DNA of 10,635 nt, from positions 1 through 10,635 of the forward strand of contig SFVC01000045.1 of the NCBI GenBank assembly GCA_004560375.1. Reading direction: 5' to 3'. Shown piece by piece: positions 5,774-10,635 of the stretch (its first letter is position 1; each line of letters starts with the position of its first letter). The DNA is from a bacterium. Its GTDB lineage: Bacteria > Bacillota > Clostridia > Oscillospirales > Oscillospiraceae. The notes under the pieces are model-generated. The model was not told where the DNA came from. It saw nothing but the letters and a program-made list of their open reading frames with translations, and ran no database searches. The translations under genes and the position numbers were made by a program.

Positions 5774-6715
5774 ATGAAAAAACTGAACGAAATTCTGGGA
5801 ACCGAGTTCCCCATCATCCAGGGCGGCATGGCCAATATCGCCACAGGCGAATTCGCCGCCGCCTGCTCCAACGCGGGCGCTCTGGGCGTCATCGCCACCG
5901 GCGGGATGCTCCGGGCCGACCTGCTCCGGGAGCAGATCCACATCTGCAAGAGCCTGACTGACAAGCCCTTCGGCGTCAACCTGATGCTGATGAACCCCTG
6001 CGCCGACGAGATGGCGCAGGTCATCGTGGAGGAGGGCGTCCAGGTGGTGACCACCGGCGCGGGCAGCCCCGGCAAGTACATCCCCGCCTGGAAGGAGGCC
6101 GGTATCAAGGTGTTCCCCGTGGTGGCCGCCTCCATTCTGGCAAAGCGCCTGGTGAACCTGGGCGCCGACGCCGTCATCGCCGAGGGCACGGAGTCCGGCG
6201 GCCATGTGGGCGAGATGACCACCATGGCCCTGGTGCCACAGGTCATCGACACCGTGGACGTGCCCGTCATCGCCGCCGGCGGCATTGCCGACGGCCGCCA
6301 GGCCGCCGCCGCTTTCGCCCTGGGCGCCTGCGGCATCCAGGTGGGCACCTGCCTGCTGGCAAGCGAGGAGTGCCCCATCCACGATAACTACAAGCAGGCC
6401 CTCCTGCGGGCCAAGGACAGCGACACCACCGTCACCGGCCGCTCCATCGGCGGCCCCGTCCGGGTGCTGAAAAATAAGATGTCCCGGGAATACCTGGCCC
6501 TGGAAAAGCGGGGTGCCACCCTGGAGGAGCTGGAAAAGGTCACCCTGGGCGGCCTGCGCCGGGCGGTGTTCGACGGCGACATGGACCACGGCAGCGTCAT
6601 GAGCGGCCAGGTGGCCGGCATGCTCCATGAGATCAGGCCCCTGCGGCAGATCTTCGAGGAGCTGTACAACGGCGGAAAAGCCGTGTTGGAGGCGGCGAAC
6701 CGGGAATGGCAGTGA
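5774..6715 (+). CDS. fabK: Enoyl-ACP reductase II (FMN-dependent FabK)
   Basis: The 313-residue TIM-barrel flavoprotein matches FabK in length and motifs: IIQGGMANIATGE near the N-terminus, PFGVNLMLMNP (65-75), AEGTESGGHVGEMTT (136-150) with His144 as the likely catalytic histidine, and IAAGGIADGRQ (166-176) followed by GIQVGTCLLASEEC for FMN phosphate binding. It reduces trans-2-enoyl-ACP to acyl-ACP with NAD(P)H, the last step of each elongation cycle. FabK is the known triclosan-insensitive substitute for FabI in many Firmicutes, and no FabI is visible here. The ATG at 5774 follows AAGGAGG (5758-5764) by 9 nt and gives the standard N-terminus. The frame stays open back to 5564, but that stretch is hairpin-rich non-coding sequence. 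It overlaps the next gene by 10 nt. Confidence 0.94.
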   Translation: MKKLNEILGTEFPIIQGGMANIATGEFAAACSNAGALGVIATGGMLRADLLREQIHICKSLTDKPFGVNLMLMNPCADEMAQVIVEEGVQVVTTGAGSPGKYIPAWKEAGIKVFPVVAASILAKRLVNLGADAVIAEGTESGGHVGEMTTMALVPQVIDTVDVPVIAAGGIADGRQAAAAFALGACGIQVGTCLLASEECPIHDNYKQALLRAKDSDTTVTGRSIGGPVRVLKNKMSREYLALEKRGATLEELEKVTLGGLRRAVFDGDMDHGSVMSGQVAGMLHEIRPLRQIFEELYNGGKAVLEAANREWQ

Positions 6716-7794
6716 CGATTCGGGGAAAACGCCTCCCCCTCCCCATTTTGCAGGGCGGCATGGGCGTGGGCATCAGCCTGGACGGTCTGGCGGGAGCCGT
6801 GGCCGCCTGCGGCGGCATGGGCACCATCTCCACCGCCTTCTGCGGCTTTCAGGAGCCGGATTTTGCGCAAAACCCCAACGCCGCCAACCTCCGGGCCCTG
6901 GAACGCCAGGTGAAGCACGCCAAGGAGCTGTCGAAGGGCGCGGGGCTGGTGGCGGTCAACGCCATGGTAGCCACCTCCCAGTACGCCGACAGCGTCCGCA
7001 CCGCCCTCCGGGCGGGGGTGGACGCCGTGGTCTGCGGCGCGGGACTGCCCCGGGACCTGCCCGCCATCGCTGCGGAGGTGCCGGAGAGTGACGCAGCCCT
7101 GGCGCCCATCGTCAGCGGCGGACGGGCCGCAAACCTCATCTGCAAGCTGTGGGACAAACACTACGGCCGCGTCCCGGATTTCGTGGTGCTGGAAGGCCCC
7201 CTGGCGGGCGGCCACCTGGGTTTTTCCAAAGAGGACGCCCTGGAGTCCCAGGCGGGACGGCCCAGGCCCCTCAGTGATTTGCTGAGGGAGGTGCTGGACG
7301 CCCTGGCCCCCTTCCAGGAAAAGTATGGCCGGGACATCCCGGTGTTCGTGGCGGGCGGCGTGAAAAACGGCGCCGAGATGCGCCGCTACATGGACGAGGG
7401 CGCCGCCGGCGCCCAGTTCGCCACCCGCTTCATCGCAACAGAAGAATGCGACGCCAGCGAGGGCTACAAGCAGGCGTTGTTGGACGCCCGGCAGGAGGAC
7501 ATCAACATCGTCCAAAGTCCCGTGGGGCTGCCGGGCCGGGCGCTGCGCAGCCCCCTCATCCGGCGGGTGGAAGCAGGCACGCAGCCCCGCCCGGACCGCT
7601 GCGTCAAGTGCCTGGTCCCCTGCGATTTCAAAACCACCCCCTACTGCATTTCCCGGGCCCTCATCGCCGCCCGGAACGGCGACTGGGAAAACGGTCTGTT
7701 CTTCTGCGGCGCGAACGCCGGAGAGGTGGACCGCCTTTCCACCGTCCGGGAGCAGATGGAGCAGATTATCGAAGAATGGAGAAACGCACGATGA
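6706..7794 (+). CDS. Second FabK/nitronate monooxygenase-family flavoprotein with C-terminal cysteine cluster
   Basis: The 362-residue protein belongs to the same FMN TIM-barrel family as FabK (2-nitropropane dioxygenase-like). It has LPILQGGMGVGIS at the start, VLEGPLAGGHLGF (161-173) with His170 in the FabK histidine position, VFVAGGVKNGAEM (213-225) and GAQFATRFIATEEC. Unlike FabK it ends with a cysteine cluster: Cys299, Cys302, Cys306 and Cys314 (C-x2-C-x3-C-x7-C), plus Cys334. That spacing could bind a metal or Fe-S centre, but this is inference. Automatic annotation would call it nitronate monooxygenase. Its place between fabK and fabD, overlapping both by 10 and 4 nt, argues for a role in lipid metabolism, perhaps as a second enoyl reductase or a partner for unsaturated acyl chains. 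GGAGG at 6688-6692 is rather far (13 nt) from the ATG. The exact reaction is unknown. Confidence 0.85.
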   Translation: MAVTIRGKRLPLPILQGGMGVGISLDGLAGAVAACGGMGTISTAFCGFQEPDFAQNPNAANLRALERQVKHAKELSKGAGLVAVNAMVATSQYADSVRTALRAGVDAVVCGAGLPRDLPAIAAEVPESDAALAPIVSGGRAANLICKLWDKHYGRVPDFVVLEGPLAGGHLGFSKEDALESQAGRPRPLSDLLREVLDALAPFQEKYGRDIPVFVAGGVKNGAEMRRYMDEGAAGAQFATRFIATEECDASEGYKQALLDARQEDINIVQSPVGLPGRALRSPLIRRVEAGTQPRPDRCVKCLVPCDFKTTPYCISRALIAARNGDWENGLFFCGANAGEVDRLSTVREQMEQIIEEWRNAR

Positions 7795-8729
7795 AACTGG
7801 GCTTTTTATACGCCGGACAGGGCAGCCAGCACCCCGGCATGGGCGCCGACCTGTACGAGGCGTACCCCGCCTTCCGCGCCGTCATCGACCAGGCGGCGGA
7901 GCGTGTGGATTTCGATTTGAAGGAGGTCTCCTTCACGGACGCCGGCGGCGTCCTGAACCAGACCCGGTACACCCAGCCCTGCATGGTGGCGTTCGCCGCC
8001 GGGCTCACGGCGGTGCTGCGGGAGCAGGGCGTCGTCCCCTCTGCCGCCGCCGGACTGTCCCTGGGCGAATACTCCGCCCTCCACGCCGCCGGGGTCTTTG
8101 ACGCCGTGACCGCCGTGGAGCTGGTGGCCTTCCGGGGCAAGGCCATGGAGGAGGCCGCCGCGGGCCGTCCCTCCGCCATGATGGCGGTGCTGGGGCTGGA
8201 CCGGGAGCCTCTGCAGGCGGCCTGTGACGCCGCGTCCGCCCTGGGCTGCGTGGTCATCGCCAACTACAACTGCCCCGGACAGCTCGTCATCGGCGGCGAA
8301 AAGGATGCCGTGGAGCGGGCCGCCGCCCTCGCCAAAGAAGCGGGCGCCCGGCGGTGCCTGCCCCTGAAGGTCAGCGGGCCCTTCCACACCCCCCTGATGG
8401 CCCCCGCCGGGGGCGCCCTGGCGGAGCGGTTCCAGACCGTGGAGTTTGGGGCTCCGTCTGTCCCCGTGATTTTCAACTGCCTGGGCGATGTGAAGCCGGA
8501 GGGCGTCACCATCCCCGAGCTGCTGGTGCGGCAGGTGCAGAGCAGCGTCTATATGGAGGACTCCATCCGCGCCATGGCGGGTCTTGGCATCGACGCTCTT
8601 GTGGAAATTGGCCCCGGCAAGGCATTGTCCGGGTTCGTAAAGAAAACTGTACCGGGACTGCCCGTCTATGCCGTGGAAACGGCTGCCGACGTGGAAGCCC
8701 TTGTGCACGCAGTAAAGGAGAACGACTGA
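7791..8729 (+). CDS. fabD: Malonyl-CoA:ACP transacylase
   Basis: The 312-residue protein is close to the family length of about 310. It begins MKLGFLYAGQGSQHPGMG (GQGSQ motif), has the nucleophile elbow GLSLGEYSAL with Ser90, Arg115 in FRGKAM, and His199 in SGPFHTPLM. It transfers malonyl from CoA to AcpP. The ATG at 7791 is chosen because it overlaps the upstream stop as ATGA and is preceded by GGAG (7778-7781). An in-frame ATG at 7776 would add MEKRT but lacks a good ribosome site. The nucleophile motif is GLSLG instead of the textbook GHSLG: the residue before the serine is Leu. All other key residues are present, so activity is expected. Confidence 0.95.
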   Translation: MKLGFLYAGQGSQHPGMGADLYEAYPAFRAVIDQAAERVDFDLKEVSFTDAGGVLNQTRYTQPCMVAFAAGLTAVLREQGVVPSAAAGLSLGEYSALHAAGVFDAVTAVELVAFRGKAMEEAAAGRPSAMMAVLGLDREPLQAACDAASALGCVVIANYNCPGQLVIGGEKDAVERAAALAKEAGARRCLPLKVSGPFHTPLMAPAGGALAERFQTVEFGAPSVPVIFNCLGDVKPEGVTIPELLVRQVQSSVYMEDSIRAMAGLGIDALVEIGPGKALSGFVKKTVPGLPVYAVETAADVEALVHAVKEND

Positions 8730-9472
8730 TGAATTTTACCGGAAAGACCGCCGTGGTCACCGGCGGCAGCCGGGGTCTGGGCCGGGCCGTTTGCCTGGAG
8801 CTGGCGGCGGGCGGCGCCAATGTGGTGCTGTGCTATGCCGGCAATGAAAATGCCGCAAACGAGACCGTGGCGGCCTGCGAGGTCCTGGGGGCCAGAGCCG
8901 TGGCCGTCCGCTGCAACGTGGCGGACAGCGGCGAAGTGAAGGCCCTGATGGACGCCGCCGTCCAAACCTTCGGCCGCATCGACATTCTGGTGAACAACGC
9001 AGGCATCACCCGGGACGGCCTTTTGATGATGATGAAGGAAGCGGACTTCGACGCCGTCATCGACACCAATCTGAAGGGCACGTTTCTGTGTATGAAAGCC
9101 GTGTCCCGGCAGATGATGAAGCAGCGGTACGGCCGCATCGTGAACCTCTCCAGTGTGGTAGGCCTGCGGGGGAACGCCGGACAGGTGAACTACGCCGCCA
9201 GCAAGGCCGGCGTCATCGGCATGACGAAGTCTCTCGCCAGGGAGCTGGCCTCCCGGGGCGTCACCGTCAACGCCGTGGCGCCCGGCTTTATGGCCACGGA
9301 CATGACCGCCGCCATGCCGGAGGCCGCCAAAACCACCACACTGTCCACTATCCCTATGGGACGCATGGGCGCGGCGGAGGACGTCGCCAAAGCCGTGGCG
9401 TTCCTCGCCAGCGAGGAGGCCGGGTACATCACTGGACAGGTGCTCGCCGTGGACGGCGGCATGAGTATGTGA
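8729..9472 (+). CDS. fabG: 3-oxoacyl-ACP reductase
   Basis: The 247-residue short-chain dehydrogenase has the NADP-binding motif TGGSRGLG (11-18), NNAG (89-92), and the catalytic set Asn114, Ser142, Tyr155 and Lys159 in NYAASKAG. VNAVAPGFMATDM and the C-terminal YITGQVLAVDGGMSM are characteristic of FabG. It reduces 3-keto-acyl-ACP to 3-hydroxyacyl-ACP. The ATG at 8729 shares one base with the fabD stop (TGATG) and follows AAAGGAG (8714-8720). The frame is open upstream only as a shadow of fabD. The adjacent fab genes separate it from the many unrelated short-chain dehydrogenases. A strong hairpin starts 7 nt after the stop. Confidence 0.95.
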   Translation: MNFTGKTAVVTGGSRGLGRAVCLELAAGGANVVLCYAGNENAANETVAACEVLGARAVAVRCNVADSGEVKALMDAAVQTFGRIDILVNNAGITRDGLLMMMKEADFDAVIDTNLKGTFLCMKAVSRQMMKQRYGRIVNLSSVVGLRGNAGQVNYAASKAGVIGMTKSLARELASRGVTVNAVAPGFMATDMTAAMPEAAKTTTLSTIPMGRMGAAEDVAKAVAFLASEEAGYITGQVLAVDGGMSM

Positions 9473-9478
9473 GAAACT

Positions 9479-9504
9479 TCAAGGGGGAGCAGGCTCCCCC
9501 TTGA
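9479..9504 (+). terminator. Strong hairpin directly after fabG
   Basis: TCAAGGGGGAG (9479-9489), loop CAGG, CTCCCCCTTGA (9494-9504) is a perfect 11-bp stem with a tetraloop, starting 7 nt after the fabG stop. Its position and strength suggest a transcript 3' end. The bases after it (GAATCC) contain no T-run, so it may instead be a processing or mRNA-protecting structure, or an attenuator before fabF. Confidence 0.55.
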
Positions 9505-9515
9505 GAATCCCCTAC

Positions 9516-9540
9516 CACCAGTGAACCGCGTTCACTGGTG
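9516..9540. repeat. 11-bp perfect inverted repeat in the fabG-fabF gap
   Basis: CACCAGTGAAC (9516-9526), loop CGC, GTTCACTGGTG (9530-9540) is a second perfect 11-bp stem only 11 nt after the first. No T-run follows. Paired stems of this kind fit either a tandem RNA structure or the inverted ends of a repeated intergenic element. Confidence 0.6.
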
Positions 9541-9553
9541 AACGCCGCTCTTG

Positions 9554-9588
9554 GATAGCCGTTGGCGCTTCAGCGCCTTACGGATATC
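9554..9588. repeat. Long interrupted hairpin in the fabG-fabF gap
   Basis: GATA-G-CCGT (9554-9562) pairs with ACGG-A-TATC (9580-9588), broken by one G-A mismatch. Inside it sits a 6-bp stem, GGCGCT (9564-9569) with AGCGCC (9572-9577). The whole 35-nt segment can fold as one hairpin with a small internal loop. Confidence 0.5.
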
Positions 9589-9624
9589 GCATACTCCTTG
9601 CGGGTAAAGGCGGCTGAATCAGAG

Positions 9625-9702
9625 TATTTTTGCCACGTGCAGAAGGTGAATTGCCGCTAAGCGGCAAGAGAGGCCGCCCTGGGGCGCGCCGCGGCAAAAA
9701 TA
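9625..9702. repeat. Nested inverted repeat before fabF
   Basis: The outer arms TATTTTTGCC (9625-9634) and GGCAAAAATA (9693-9702) are exact reverse complements 58 nt apart. Between them lies a perfect inner hairpin TTGCCGC (9651-9657), loop TAA, GCGGCAA (9661-9667), plus the short palindromes CACGTG (9634-9639) and GGCGCGCC (9683-9690). The right arm ends 11 nt before the AGGAGG of fabF, so folding could affect access to that site. Terminal inverted repeats around an inner hairpin also recall small non-autonomous repeat elements, but no target-site duplication is evident by eye. Confidence 0.5.
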
Positions 9703-9727
9703 ATTTCATTAGCAGGAGGAAACCACT

Positions 9728-10635
9728 ATGAACCGACGCAGAGTCGTCATCACCGGCCTGGGGGCCGTGACCCCCATTGGCCTGACCGCACCGGCGAGCT
9801 GGCAGGCCGCGAAAGGCGGCGTGTGCGGCGTCGCCCCCATCACCCAGTTCGACGCCTCCGGCCTGAAGGTCCGGCTGGCCGCCGAGGTCAAGGACTTCGA
9901 CCCCCTGGTCTGCATGACCCGCCCGGAGTCGAAGCACATGGAGCGCTTCACCCAGTTCGCCATGTGCGCCGCCAAGGAAGCCCTGGCGGACGCCGCCTTC
10001 GACCCCGCCCAGGCGGATCTGGACCGCTGCGGCGTCATCGTCTCCAGCGGCATCGGCGGCATCGGCCTCACCGAGCGGGAACACGACAAGGGCAAGGAAA
10101 AGGGCTGGGACCGGGTGTCCCCCTTCTACATTCCCATGGGCATCTGCAACATGGCCGCCGGACAGGTGGCCATTGCCAGCGGCTTCCGGGGGATGTGTAC
10201 CTGCCCCGTCACCGCCTGCGCCGGCGGCACCAACGCCGTAGGCGACGCCTTCCACTACATCCGGGACGGCTACGCCGACGCTATGCTCTGCGGCGGCACC
10301 GAGGCCGCCATCACGCCCCTTGCCATCGGCGGCTTCTCCTCCATGAAGGCCCTGACCCAAAATCCCGACCCCGACCGGGCCTCCATCCCCTTTGACGCGG
10401 AGCGCTCAGGCTTCGTCATGGGCGAGGGTGCGGGCGTCCTGCTGCTGGAGGAGCTGGAGCACGCCCAGGCCCGGAACACAAAAATCTACGCCGAGGTCGT
10501 GGGCTACGGCGCCACCTGCGACGCCTACCACATGACCGCCCCCCTGCCCGACGGCAGCGGCGGCGCGAAAGCCATGGCTCTGGCCCTGGCGGACGGCGGC
10601 ACCGCCCCGGAGGAGGTGGGCTACATCAACGCCCA
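9728..10635 (+). CDS. fabF: 3-oxoacyl-ACP synthase II (elongating condensing enzyme), partial
   Basis: The first 302 residues are present, of about 410 expected. The N-terminus MNRRRVVITGLGAVTPIG is typical of FabF. The nucleophile is Cys164 in VTACAGGTNAVGDA, followed by CGGTEAAITPLAIGGF and RSGFVMGEGAGVLLLEELE, all standard for the family. It extends acyl-ACP by two carbons using malonyl-ACP. The window ends in YINA plus the bases CA, so the next codon is probably the first catalytic histidine (NAHGT motif). The second histidine lies outside. AGGAGG (9714-9719) is 8 nt before the ATG. The gene is separated from fabG by a 255-nt structured gap, so it may be expressed at its own level. I see no clear promoter in that gap. 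Confidence 0.95.
   Translation, partial: MNRRRVVITGLGAVTPIGLTAPASWQAAKGGVCGVAPITQFDASGLKVRLAAEVKDFDPLVCMTRPESKHMERFTQFAMCAAKEALADAAFDPAQADLDRCGVIVSSGIGGIGLTEREHDKGKEKGWDRVSPFYIPMGICNMAAGQVAIASGFRGMCTCPVTACAGGTNAVGDAFHYIRDGYADAMLCGGTEAAITPLAIGGFSSMKALTQNPDPDRASIPFDAERSGFVMGEGAGVLLLEELEHAQARNTKIYAEVVGYGATCDAYHMTAPLPDGSGGAKAMALALADGGTAPEEVGYINA

Overview
This window carries most of a type II (dissociated) fatty-acid synthesis cluster from a GC-rich anaerobic Firmicute. It is most likely a member of the Clostridia, family Oscillospiraceae (Flavonifractor, Lawsonibacter or Oscillibacter type). I infer this from four things: FabK as the only enoyl-ACP reductase visible, four separate acetyl-CoA carboxylase genes, strong AAGGAGG ribosome sites with ATG/GTG starts, and GC-rich third codon positions beside an AT-rich promoter region. 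The genus is a guess from style, not from a search.

Layout. At the left edge, on the minus strand, is the 5' part of a trkA-like potassium-uptake regulator gene (1-269). A divergent AT-rich region (270-537) holds a near-ideal sigma-A promoter (TTGACA, 17 bp, TAGAAT). Just downstream of it are two tandem 14-bp repeats that overlap a 22-bp perfect palindrome, a good candidate operator. All remaining genes are on the plus strand. Block one is acpP, a strong hairpin without a U-tract, then accB-accC-accD-accA-fabH. From accB to fabH every junction overlaps by 4 to 8 nt. A 540-nt gap (5234-5773) follows, with no convincing gene and an unusual density of short inverted repeats. Block two is fabK, a second FabK/nitronate-monooxygenase-like flavoprotein, fabD and fabG, again overlapping. 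A second hairpin-rich gap (9473-9727) precedes fabF, which runs off the right edge exactly at its first catalytic histidine codon.

How the genes work together. AccA, AccB, AccC and AccD make malonyl-CoA. FabD moves malonyl onto the AcpP carrier. FabH condenses acetyl-CoA with malonyl-ACP to start chains, and FabF elongates them. FabG reduces the 3-keto group and FabK reduces the enoyl group. The 3-hydroxyacyl-ACP dehydratase (FabZ) is missing from the window. It does not sit between accB and accC, where many Firmicutes carry it, and is probably further downstream or elsewhere.

Most of the window is ordinary housekeeping biosynthesis. The items worth a second look are the acpP operator, the coupled FabK paralogue with its C-terminal cysteine cluster, and the two hairpin-rich gaps, which share a GCCGC-(three A/T)-GCGGC hairpin core. 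I see no CRISPR array, tRNA, rRNA, insertion sequence or phage gene.
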